Source: Hyphomicrobiales bacterium
GTDB taxonomy: Bacteria; Pseudomonadota; Alphaproteobacteria; Rhizobiales; Xanthobacteraceae
Length of the DNA: 64,000 nt
Direction: 5' to 3'
Assembly (NCBI GenBank): GCA_017305715.1
Contig: JAFKKG010000011.1
Span: 62,001-126,000, forward strand
Shown: in pieces, positions 34,629 to 41,969 of the stretch
Layout of the letters: every line of letters starts with the position of its first letter
How positions within the stretch are numbered: the first letter of the stretch is position 1
Translations under genes and position numbers: made by a program
The notes under the pieces: generated by a model
The model's database searches: none
Seen by the model: the letters and a program-made list of their open reading frames with translations, nothing else
What the model was told of the DNA's origin: nothing

Positions 34629-34647
34629 GCGTCCTCCTTGCGGCTTA

Positions 34648-34668
34648 TTATATCAAATATTTGTATAA
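34648..34668. promoter_or_regulatory. Candidate LysR operator between the divergent genes
   Basis: A 21-base near-palindrome is centred on the perfect CAAATATTTG and flanked by TTATA and TATAA. It fits the T-N11-A pattern of LysR boxes, and the right half overlaps a TATAAT box. It lies between the LysR start and the Bug/TctC start. Confidence 0.6.
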
Positions 34669-34744
34669 TCATATGCCGATTGAAGGCGCGGGACACTTGG
34701 CCCTAGCCTGGTCGCCAACCAACACGTTCCAAAGGGAGTGGCCC

Positions 34745-35734
34745 ATGCGCTTCAATCGCCGCACGATGCTGTCCGGTGCCATCGCGGCGGCGTCGATCTG
34801 GGCGTCACAGGCGGCCATCGCGCAGACCGCCTTTCCGGCCAAGCCGATCACGATCATCGTTCCGGCGGCGGCGGGAGGCCCGACCGACACCGTGGCCCGC
34901 CTGATCGCGGAATCGATGGGCCGCAGCCTTGGCCAGACCATCCTGGTCGAGAATGCCGGCGGCGCCGGCGGCACGCTCGGCATGGCCCGCGTTTCCAAGT
35001 CCGCCCCTGACGGTTACACGCTCGCGGTCTGGCACATCGCGCACGCGACCGCGCCGGCGCTCTATGATTCCATCAAATACGACGTCGTCGACGATTTCGA
35101 TCACATCGGCCGCATCACCGACGTGCCGATGACGCTGGTGTCGAAGTCGGCGCTGGCTGCCAATGATGTGACCGAATATCTGGCCTGGATTCGCGGCAGC
35201 GGCGAAAAGGCCGTCTACGGACATGCCGGGATCGGTTCCGCCTCGCATCTGTGCATGCTGATGCTGATGAAGGAGCTTGGCGTGCAGATGAACGGGATTC
35301 CCTATCGCGGCACGGCGCCGGCGATGAACGATTTGCTCAGCGGCCAGTTCGACGTGATGTGCGACCAGACCACCGGCACCACCAACCAGATCAAGGAAGG
35401 CAAGATCAAGGGCTTTGCGGTCACGACCAAGACCAGGGTCTCGTCCTTGCCCGATTTGCCGACGCTGGATAGCGGCGCCATCAAGGGTTTCGAGGTTTCG
35501 GCCTGGCACGCGATGTGGGCGCCGAAGGGATTGCCGCAGGAGGCCACCGACAAGCTCGTCGCAGCCCTGCAAGCGGCGCTCAGGGATCCCAAGGTGATCG
35601 AGCGGTTTGCCAGCCTCGGCACCGAGCCGGTCCAGGCGGAGCTGGCGACGCCGGCAGCGCTCAAGGCGCATCTGGCCGCCGAAGTGCCGCGCTGGGGCGC
35701 CGTGATCAAGGCTGCCGGCGCCAAGGGAAACTGA
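34745..35734 (+). CDS. Bug/TctC family tripartite tricarboxylate transporter substrate-binding protein
   Basis: The 329-residue exported protein has a twin-Arg-like signal (MRFNRRTMLSGAIAAASIWA) and then AFPAKPITIIVPAAAGGPTD, followed by ILVENAGGAGGTLGMARVSK and the GIPYRGTAPAMNDLLSGQFD block. It likely binds a C4 dicarboxylate or tartrate, because the next gene is a tartrate dehydrogenase. The start is at 34745 with AAAGGGAGTGG before it. No membrane permease is present in the cluster, so an orphan permease elsewhere would be needed. Confidence 0.92.
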   Translation: MRFNRRTMLSGAIAAASIWASQAAIAQTAFPAKPITIIVPAAAGGPTDTVARLIAESMGRSLGQTILVENAGGAGGTLGMARVSKSAPDGYTLAVWHIAHATAPALYDSIKYDVVDDFDHIGRITDVPMTLVSKSALAANDVTEYLAWIRGSGEKAVYGHAGIGSASHLCMLMLMKELGVQMNGIPYRGTAPAMNDLLSGQFDVMCDQTTGTTNQIKEGKIKGFAVTTKTRVSSLPDLPTLDSGAIKGFEVSAWHAMWAPKGLPQEATDKLVAALQAALRDPKVIERFASLGTEPVQAELATPAALKAHLAAEVPRWGAVIKAAGAKGN

Positions 35735-35796
35735 CTTCGAAATCGAGTCCGGCCGCCTGCCGGACACGGCCATCATTCGCAATCCGGAGACGACCG

Positions 35797-36873
35797 ATGA
35801 AGACATACGCCATAGCCGCCATCCCGGGCGACGGGATCGGCACCGAAGTCATTGCCGCGGGGGTCGAGGTGCTGCACGCGCTGGCGCAGCGCGACGGCAA
35901 TTTCAAGTTCAAGGTCGACCATTTCGACTGGGGGTCCGAATACTACAAGAAGCACGGCGTCATGATGCCGGAGGATGGCCGCGACCGGATCAGGAATCAC
36001 GACGCCATCCTGTTCGGCTCGGCGGGCGCGCCCGATGTGCCCGACCACATCACGCTGTGGGGACTGCGGCTTGCGATCTGCCAGCCGTTCGACCAATACG
36101 CCAATGTCCGTCCGACCCGCATCCTGCCGGGCATCACCAGCCCGTTGCGCAACGTTCACGGCAAGGAGCTCGACTGGGTGATCGTGCGCGAGAATTCGGA
36201 AGGCGAATATGCCGGGGTCGGTGGCCGCGTCCACAAGGGCCTGCCGCTCGAAGTCGCAACCGACGTCTCGATCCTGACCCGCCCCGGCGTCGAGCGCATC
36301 ATGCGCTTTGCCTTCCAGCTCGCCCGCTCGCGGCCGCGCAAGCTACTCACCGTCGTCACCAAATCCAACGCCCAGCGCCACGCCATGGTGATGTGGGACG
36401 AGATCGCCACCGAGATCGCGGCCGAGTTCAAGGACGTGAGGTGGGACAAGATGCTGGTCGACGCCATGACCATGCGCATGGTGATGAAGCCGGAAACCAT
36501 CGATACGGTGGTGGCGACCAACCTGCACGCCGACGTGCTGTCGGATCTCGCGGCGGCGCTGGCCGGCTCGCTCGGCATCGCGCCGACCGCAAACCTCAAT
36601 CCGGAGCGGACATATCCCTCGATGTTCGAGCCGATCCACGGTTCGGCCTTCGACATCATCGGCAAGGGCATCGCCAATCCCGTCGGCACGTTCTGGTCGT
36701 CGGTGATGATGCTGGAGCATCTCGGCGAGCCGGCGGCCGCGACGCGCCTGATGCAGGCGATCGAGCGCGTCACCGCCGACCCCCGCTTTCACACGCCGGA
36801 CCTCGGCGGCAAGGCCCGGACCGACGAAGTTACTGCCGCGGTGGTCGCCTCCATCCACGGCGCCAACGACTGA
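35797..36873 (+). CDS. ttuC: Tartrate dehydrogenase/decarboxylase (isocitrate/isopropylmalate dehydrogenase family)
   Basis: The 358-residue NAD-dependent enzyme begins AIAAIPGDGIGTEVIAAGVE, shares IVRENSEGEYAGVGG, has the family DAMTMRMVMKPETIDTVVATNLHADVLSDLAA metal/substrate loop and ends with FEPIHGSAFDIIGKGIANPVG. Members act on tartrate, malate and similar hydroxyacids with Mn. The closest look is the TtuC subgroup, though 3-isopropylmalate-like activity cannot be excluded. It follows the Bug/TctC gene at 62 bp. Confidence 0.9.
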   Translation: MKTYAIAAIPGDGIGTEVIAAGVEVLHALAQRDGNFKFKVDHFDWGSEYYKKHGVMMPEDGRDRIRNHDAILFGSAGAPDVPDHITLWGLRLAICQPFDQYANVRPTRILPGITSPLRNVHGKELDWVIVRENSEGEYAGVGGRVHKGLPLEVATDVSILTRPGVERIMRFAFQLARSRPRKLLTVVTKSNAQRHAMVMWDEIATEIAAEFKDVRWDKMLVDAMTMRMVMKPETIDTVVATNLHADVLSDLAAALAGSLGIAPTANLNPERTYPSMFEPIHGSAFDIIGKGIANPVGTFWSSVMMLEHLGEPAAATRLMQAIERVTADPRFHTPDLGGKARTDEVTAAVVASIHGAND

Positions 36874-36969
36874 GACGCCCGCGTTCCTGCTTGCGGAAGG
36901 CCTGGAAATCGGGACTATTCACCTCAATTCGGGAGCCAGGATCCCGGCACGAAATTGAGGGAGACGCCC

Positions 36970-37965
36970 ATGACGACGTTCACGCGACGCGATCTGTTGT
37001 CGGTTGCCGCCGGTGCTGCGGCGGCCACGGCCCTGCCATTCAATCACCCGGTTCGCGCCGCCACGCCACCGGCGGGCAAGCAGACCGCCGGCTGGTACCG
37101 CTACAAGGTCGGCAGCATCGAGGTGACGGTCGCCACCGACGGCGTTGCCCGGTTCAAGATGGCGGAGGATCACGTCACCAACATCAAGCAGGATGTCGTC
37201 AACGCCGCGCTCGCCGAGGTCTTCATGGAAAAGGACATGATGACCACGCCGTTCAACCCGATCGCCGTCAACACGGGATCGAAGCTTGCGGTGATCGACA
37301 CCGGCACCGGTGAGAGCAATTACAAGAAGAGCAACGGCACCGCCGGCCAGTTCGTCACCAACCTCGCAGCCGCAGGCATCGACCGCAACGCCGTCGATGT
37401 CGTGATCATCTCGCACTACCACGGCGATCACATGAACGGCTTGCTGATGGACGACAATTCACTGACCTATCCGAACGCCGAGATACTGGTGCCGGCCACG
37501 GAGCACCAGTACTGGATGGATGACGGCGAGATGAGCCGCGCCCCCAAGGGCCGTATCGAGGGCAACTTCAGGAACGTGCGGCGCGTCTTCACGCCGGAGG
37601 CCCTGAAGCGCGTGAAAACCTATGAATGGGGCAAGGAGATCCTTCCCGGCGTCACTGCGCAGGGCACGCCCGGGCACACGCCCGGCCATAGCTCCTTCGT
37701 GATCGCCTCGGGGCCGGAGTCCGTCTACATCCAGTCCGACGTCACCCACGTGCCGTTCCTGTTCGTCCGCCACCCCGACTGGCACGCCTTCTACGATCAG
37801 GACGGCGCCATGGCCGAAGCCACCCGCCGCAAGGTCTACGACATGCTGGTGGCCGACAGGATGCGGGTCCAGGGTTTCCATTATCCGTTCCCGTCGCTGG
37901 CGCATGTCGAGAAATACGGCAGCGGCTACCGCGAGATTCCGGTGATGTGGAATCCGAATATTTGA
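36970..37965 (+). CDS. MBL-fold metallo-hydrolase, exported
   Basis: The 331-residue protein has a twin-Arg type signal (MTTFTRRDLLSVAAGAAAAT) and the metallo-beta-lactamase motif ISHYHGDHMNG (about residues 141-151), later HTPGHSSFVI and QSDVTHVP. These supply two-zinc ligands. The fold includes lactonases and arylsulfatase-like enzymes. It is the last gene of the LysR-linked Bug-TtuC-MBL cluster and may open a lactone or ester on the way to tartrate-like acids (inference). A palindromic repeat follows it. Confidence 0.88.
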   Translation: MTTFTRRDLLSVAAGAAAATALPFNHPVRAATPPAGKQTAGWYRYKVGSIEVTVATDGVARFKMAEDHVTNIKQDVVNAALAEVFMEKDMMTTPFNPIAVNTGSKLAVIDTGTGESNYKKSNGTAGQFVTNLAAAGIDRNAVDVVIISHYHGDHMNGLLMDDNSLTYPNAEILVPATEHQYWMDDGEMSRAPKGRIEGNFRNVRRVFTPEALKRVKTYEWGKEILPGVTAQGTPGHTPGHSSFVIASGPESVYIQSDVTHVPFLFVRHPDWHAFYDQDGAMAEATRRKVYDMLVADRMRVQGFHYPFPSLAHVEKYGSGYREIPVMWNPNI

Positions 37966-37988
37966 TGCGGGGGCGATGGTTTGGGTCA

Positions 37989-38119
37989 CCTCGCCCCGCT
38001 TGCGGGGAGAGGTCGGATCGCTCTTGCGATCCGGGTGAGGGGGTACAGGTCCATCGATAGACTGCGATGGCCGAGAGAGCCCCTCACCCCGACCCTCTCC
38101 CCGCAAGCGCGGGGCGAGG
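37989..38119. repeat. REP-like intergenic inverted repeat (CCTCGCCCCGC family)
   Basis: Two arms, CCTCGCCCCGCTTGCGGGG at the left and its complement at the right, with matching AGAGG-TCGG and GGGTGAGGGG segments, form a large imperfect hairpin of about 130 bases. It lies between two convergent genes. Repeats with this sequence look occur in many Bradyrhizobium-type genomes (general knowledge). Confidence 0.7.
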
Positions 38120-38135
38120 GAGAAGTAGCTAGGCG

Positions 38136-39128
38136 CTACTCCACCTTCAGCCCGAGCTGATGCACGAGCTTGCTCCATTTCCTTTCCTCCCGGTCGATGT
38201 CGTCGGCGTATTCGGCCGCCATCGAGCTCAGGGGATCGCCGCCTTCGAGGTGGATGCGTTTCTGCACCTCCGGGTCGCTCCCCAGCTTGCGCAGTTCGGC
38301 GCTGAGGGTCTCGACGATATCAGGCGGCGTGCCATGGGGGGCCAGCAGCCCGTAATGCAGCACGGCTTCGAAGCCGGGCAGTCCGGATTCGTCGAAGGTC
38401 GGCACGTCAGGCAACAGCGAGAAGCGCTGCTTGCTGGTGACGGCGATGGCGCGCAGTTGCCCGGCCGCGATATTGCCGAGCGCCGGCGGCAGCACCCCGA
38501 AAGCAATCGGCACATGGCCGCCGAGCAGGTCGTTCATGACGGGCGCCGTGCCCTTGTAGGGGATGATGGCGATATCGACCCCCGCTTCGACCTTGAACAG
38601 TTCCGCGCACATGTAACCGCCGGTGCCGACGGAGGAGGTGCCGAGATTGAGTTTACCCGGCTCCTTCCTGGCAAGCGCGATGAAGTCGGCGACCGTTTTG
38701 GCGGCGAACGACGGATGCGCGAGCAAGGCGACCGGCATCGATGCGACGAGGCCGATCGGCGCAAAATCCGTGCGCGGGTCCATGCCGAGCCTGTTGTAGA
38801 GGCTGGGGTTGATCGAGATGGTTCCGGTATGGCCGAGCAACAGCGTGTAGCCGTCGGGCGCGGCGCGTGCGACCGCGCGGGTGCCGACCGTTCCGCCGCC
38901 ACCGCCGCGGTTATCGACGTTCACGGGCTGACGAAATGCGTCGGACAGTTTTTGCGCCACCACGCGGGCCATGGCGTCGACTCCGCCGCCGGCCGGATAG
39001 GGCACCACCAGCGTGATGGCGCGCGCCGGAAAATCCGCGGCATCGGCAGGCGTCACAAGCGGGCTCATGATGGCGATGGCCGATGCGAGCATGCCCATGA
39101 CACCGCGGCGACGCGACAGTGTGACCAC
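38136..39128 (-). CDS. Bug/TctC family tripartite tricarboxylate transporter substrate-binding protein
   Basis: The exported binding protein (330 residues from GTG at 39128) begins MVTLSRRRGVMGMLASAIAI and then AADFPARAITLVVPYPAGGGVDAM, followed by VNVDNRGGGGGTVGTRAVAR. A GTG at 39128 with GGAGG 7 bases before it is chosen; an ATG at 39161 would add 11 residues. It is the third such protein in the window and again has no TctA/TctB neighbours. The ligand is unknown. It is convergent with the MBL-fold gene. Confidence 0.88.
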   Translation of the reverse strand: MVTLSRRRGVMGMLASAIAIMSPLVTPADAADFPARAITLVVPYPAGGGVDAMARVVAQKLSDAFRQPVNVDNRGGGGGTVGTRAVARAAPDGYTLLLGHTGTISINPSLYNRLGMDPRTDFAPIGLVASMPVALLAHPSFAAKTVADFIALARKEPGKLNLGTSSVGTGGYMCAELFKVEAGVDIAIIPYKGTAPVMNDLLGGHVPIAFGVLPPALGNIAAGQLRAIAVTSKQRFSLLPDVPTFDESGLPGFEAVLHYGLLAPHGTPPDIVETLSAELRKLGSDPEVQKRIHLEGGDPLSSMAAEYADDIDREERKWSKLVHQLGLKVE

Positions 39129-39313
39129 CAGATGGCCTCCGTTCAGGCGATGTCGATCCATGTTCTCAATGGAGTGCCTCGTTCCGCATCGCGGTGGCTG
39201 GCAGCGCCAGCATGAGGGTCCTTTGGCATCTTCGCAATCATCGCTGCAACGTGAGGCCCGCCGGTGTGAACCGGCGGGTCAATTTGAATCAGCCGTTGCG
39301 GACGCTTCGAATA

Positions 39314-39709
39314 TCAATCGTCGTCGTCCGGGCAAACGCGCTCGTCGTCCTGATTGTAGTAGCAGCCGCTGCTGTAGCCACCGCCATAGCCGTATCCGCG
39401 GCTGTAGCCGTAACCGCGACCGCGGCTATAGCCGTAACCCCGACCGCGGCCCCAGCCGCGACCACGGCCACCACGACCACGGCCTCGACCACCACGTCCT
39501 CGACCACCGCGACCACGGCCACCACGGCCGCGTCCGCCACCACGGCCGCGTCCACCGCCACGACCACCACGGCCGCCGCCGCGTCCACCGCGCGCAAACG
39601 CGGAGTCGGTGGTTGCACCTACCAGAATAGCTGACGTGTTAAAGACGTAGATGAACATCAACGCAAGCGCTGCCAGGCAGCGCGTCAGGGCACTGTACCG
39701 TTTGGTCAT
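39314..39709 (-). CDS. Exported Gly/Arg-rich repeat protein
   Basis: The 131-residue precursor has a signal region (LALMFIYVFNTSAILVGATT) and then about 60 residues of Arg-Gly repeats (RGGRGGGRGRGG, RGRGWGRGRGYGYSRG) followed by a Tyr/Gly stretch, two cysteines (SGCYYNQDDERVC) and an acidic tail. The low-complexity DNA reads as genuine codons in one frame. RGG-type repeats can bind nucleic acid or polyanions; an envelope role is only a guess. The start is taken at ATG 39709, close to the signal. Confidence 0.75.
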   Translation of the reverse strand: MTKRYSALTRCLAALALMFIYVFNTSAILVGATTDSAFARGGRGGGRGGRGGGRGRGGGRGRGGRGRGGRGRGGRGRGRGGRGRGWGRGRGYGYSRGRGYGYSRGYGYGGGYSSGCYYNQDDERVCPDDDD

Positions 39710-40028
39710 AACAATCTCCCGATTACTTTCAGTATAAATCCGGGGCCCACCGTCGGGTGGCGCTAAAACGATAATTATATTCAAGGTTCTCCGGCAGGCG
39801 GGACTTTATGGTCGGTCCGGCGGACAGGTCAAGTTGCAGTGCGGCTTGCGCCCCGCGAGATGGAAGCCCCGGCGCGGACCGGGAGGGTGGCGCCGAGGCC
39901 TTCGGCCCGTATCAATTTCCGAAGAAGCTGCCGGCAGCATCCAGCAAGCGAGCGACAGCGTGCCTCGCGTGCCCTTGTCCTGTTCGGCAAGGGCACGGAA
40001 GCGCGCGTGACGGCGTGAACGTCGGCGA

Positions 40029-40217
40029 TCAGAAGCCGAACATGATCTTCGGTGGCAGCGGCTGCGGATTGATGGCGACGCGGTCCAGCGGAGACGTAAA
40101 GCGCTGCTGGAGCCCGACAAGCTGCTGAATTCCGCCGACGATGATGATGCCGCCCGCGACATTGTCGAGTTCGTCGGACGTCAGCGCTGCTTCCTTGATC
40201 GGAGTAAAACCGGTCAT
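40029..40217 (-). CDS. Double-glycine-leader peptide with NPQPLPP tail, copy 2
   Basis: The 62-residue peptide is a clear paralogue of the one at 28486. It starts MTGFTPIKEAALTSDELDNV and continues AGG with IIIVGG. Then comes an insertion of a few residues (IQQLVG), then LQQRFTSPLDRVAINPQPLPP and KIMFGF. The double-glycine leader ELD-VAGG is kept. The ribosome site is AAAAGGAAA. Its ATG overlaps the stop of the deaminase-like gene (ATGA). The homologous promoter region, with a CRP-like palindrome, lies inside that gene's 3' end. The function is unknown. Confidence 0.8.
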   Translation of the reverse strand: MTGFTPIKEAALTSDELDNVAGGIIIVGGIQQLVGLQQRFTSPLDRVAINPQPLPPKIMFGF

Positions 40218-40819
40218 GGTCGTTTCCTTTTGCCTGGGCGCGGCACAATGCCTGCGCGATAGGCGGACGATGCCCTGTTCGGCCGGGTTTGTTTGTGATT
40301 CATGTCACTGTCGGATCTGGCGCCGGCTTCGTTTGCCGTCTCCTCGGTGGCGTCGGGCAGTTCGGCGAGCCGGGGAATCAGCCGGACCTCGATACTGGCT
40401 TCCTTCAGCATCTGCCCGGAGATGGAAAAGTCCTCGGCCCAGTTCGAGTTGGGCCGGTCGGGCGCGTAGGCCACGAGCCCGGTGATGCCACACTGGATGA
40501 TGGCCTTGGTGCACTCGACGCAGGGAAACCAGGGCACGTAGATCGTGCAGCCCTTGAGGGCGACGCCGATGCGGGCCGCATTGAAGATCGCGTTCTGCTC
40601 GGCGTGGCAGCTCCAGATATATTTGGCGCCGGTGACGCGGGAATGGCGCTCCTCGAGATCATCGCGAACGCCGCGCGGCAACCCGTTGAAACCGGTCGAG
40701 CGGATTTCGTGATCAGGCCCGACGATAACCGCGCCGACGCGCCGCCCTTTCTCGATACTCCAGGTCGCCAGATGATGCGCCAGGAGCATGAACCGCTCGT
40801 CCCATTTCGGATCCTGCAA
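40214..40819 (-). CDS. Deoxycytidylate/cytidine deaminase family protein with 3' extension
   Basis: The 201-residue protein has the zinc deaminase motifs CHAEQNAIFNAAR (about residues 71-83) and PWFPCVECTKAII (about 95-107), with an upstream GFNGLPRGVRDDLEERHSR, so it resembles ComE/dCMP deaminases. The family normally ends after about 150-170 residues. Here about 33 extra residues (SDSDMNHKQTRPNRASSAYR and so on) run through DNA homologous to the non-coding leader of peptide copy 1 and end by overlapping the peptide start. The tail is probably not part of the original enzyme. Confidence 0.85.
   Translation of the reverse strand: MQDPKWDERFMLLAHHLATWSIEKGRRVGAVIVGPDHEIRSTGFNGLPRGVRDDLEERHSRVTGAKYIWSCHAEQNAIFNAARIGVALKGCTIYVPWFPCVECTKAIIQCGITGLVAYAPDRPNSNWAEDFSISGQMLKEASIEVRLIPRLAELPDATEETANEAGARSDSDMNHKQTRPNRASSAYRAGIVPRPGKRKRP
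40294..40309 (-). promoter_or_regulatory. CRP-like palindrome upstream of double-glycine peptide 2
   Basis: TGTGATTCATGTCACT lies 76 bases before the peptide ATG, almost exactly as in copy 1. It is inside the 3' end of the deaminase-like reading frame. The match to TGTGA-N6-TCACA is one base short. Confidence 0.65.
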
Positions 40820-41001
40820 TATCGTTCCCTCAAAAAATCAGTGCGGCTTATGCGGCAATGTTCCACCATCGGCCATCGCGAGACAACAGCGAGAGCATCA
40901 ACATCCCGTTAATGCCGCGCCGTCTGCACGGGCGCCTGACGGATGTGCGACCGGCGATGAGCCACATTGCCCGGTTTGTGAGCATGGGCGTATGAAATCG
41001 T

Positions 41002-41916
41002 TCACTCCTCATCCGCGCCGGGTGTCTGCCGCAGCATGAAATGCCCGAACGCCGAAGCGATCGGCTTGCTGCGGTCGTCCTGCCAGGCCTGCGCCTCGAA
41101 GGCGACGACGCGCCGGCCCTGCTTGACGATCGACACGGTGGCGTAGCTGTCCAGCGCGCGGCCGGAGCGCAGATAGTTGACCGTCAGGCCGATCGGCTTC
41201 GGCGGCGCGACGCCGAGTTCGCGCGTCACGCCGACGATCGCGGTGGTTTCGAGAAAGGCGCCGGTGATGCCGCCATGGATCGCCGGCAGCAGCGGGTTGC
41301 CGATGATCTGTTGCGAGAACGGCATCACCAGCGTGCCGTCCTCGCTGACGCGGATGCCGAGGCAGCGCGCGAACGGGCTTTGCGCGAACGGGCCTGTGGG
41401 ATCGTCCGGCGCTTCAAGCACCGGCAGCGTGAGATCATTCCGCGACCGGCCCTTGAGCATGTTGGTGCGGTTCGCGCCGACCATGAAACAGGCGGTCGCG
41501 GTCGCGACCGGATCGTCCTCGGATTCCTGATAGGCCGTCGCGCGCACGAAGGCGATCGAGCGGGTGGTGCGATAGCAGACCGCATGGGCCTTGATTTCGA
41601 GGCCGGGCGTTGCCGGCTTCAGATAGTCAATCCGCAGATCGAGCGTTGCGATCGCGCGCGTGCCGTCGAGCGCGAGTTGGGCGGCCATGCCGCAGGCCTC
41701 ATCGAGCATCGCGGTGACGACGCCGCCATGCAGCACCCCGGTTCCGGTGTCGCCGACGAAGACCGGGCGATGGGGCAGGCTTGCCCAGGATTCGCCGGGG
41801 GCGGCGTGATCGAGCCGCAGGCCACTGATATGCCCATAGACGGAGCGATGGCTCCGGATGGCGTCAACCAGTTGGTCAAACGGCAGCGGCGTAGCGACTG
41901 TTGGTGTTTCGGACAT
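41002..41916 (-). CDS. PaaI-type thioesterase with two hotdog domains
   Basis: The 304-residue protein contains two hotdog domains. The first has VLHGGVVTAMLDEACGMAA and LDLRIDYLKPATPG (about residues 60-110), and the second has AIHGGITGAFLETTAIVGV with LTVNYLRSGRALDSYA (about 215-265). Single-domain PaaI enzymes hydrolyse aryl- or acyl-CoA; a tandem form is less common. It is cytoplasmic. It is 53 bp downstream of an amidase on the same strand, so the two may be co-transcribed. Confidence 0.85.
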   Translation of the reverse strand: MSETPTVATPLPFDQLVDAIRSHRSVYGHISGLRLDHAAPGESWASLPHRPVFVGDTGTGVLHGGVVTAMLDEACGMAAQLALDGTRAIATLDLRIDYLKPATPGLEIKAHAVCYRTTRSIAFVRATAYQESEDDPVATATACFMVGANRTNMLKGRSRNDLTLPVLEAPDDPTGPFAQSPFARCLGIRVSEDGTLVMPFSQQIIGNPLLPAIHGGITGAFLETTAIVGVTRELGVAPPKPIGLTVNYLRSGRALDSYATVSIVKQGRRVVAFEAQAWQDDRSKPIASAFGHFMLRQTPGADEE

Positions 41917-41969
41917 ACCGATGTTCTAGACCATATTGCCGCGGGTGCCAAAGGTGGCGCAGCGACGGC

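Noticed and set aside
39445-39600. Repeated CCACGACCACGGCC units resembling a minisatellite or CRISPR-like array
   Set aside because: The repeats are codons of the Arg-Gly protein on the minus strand, of irregular length and without spacers.
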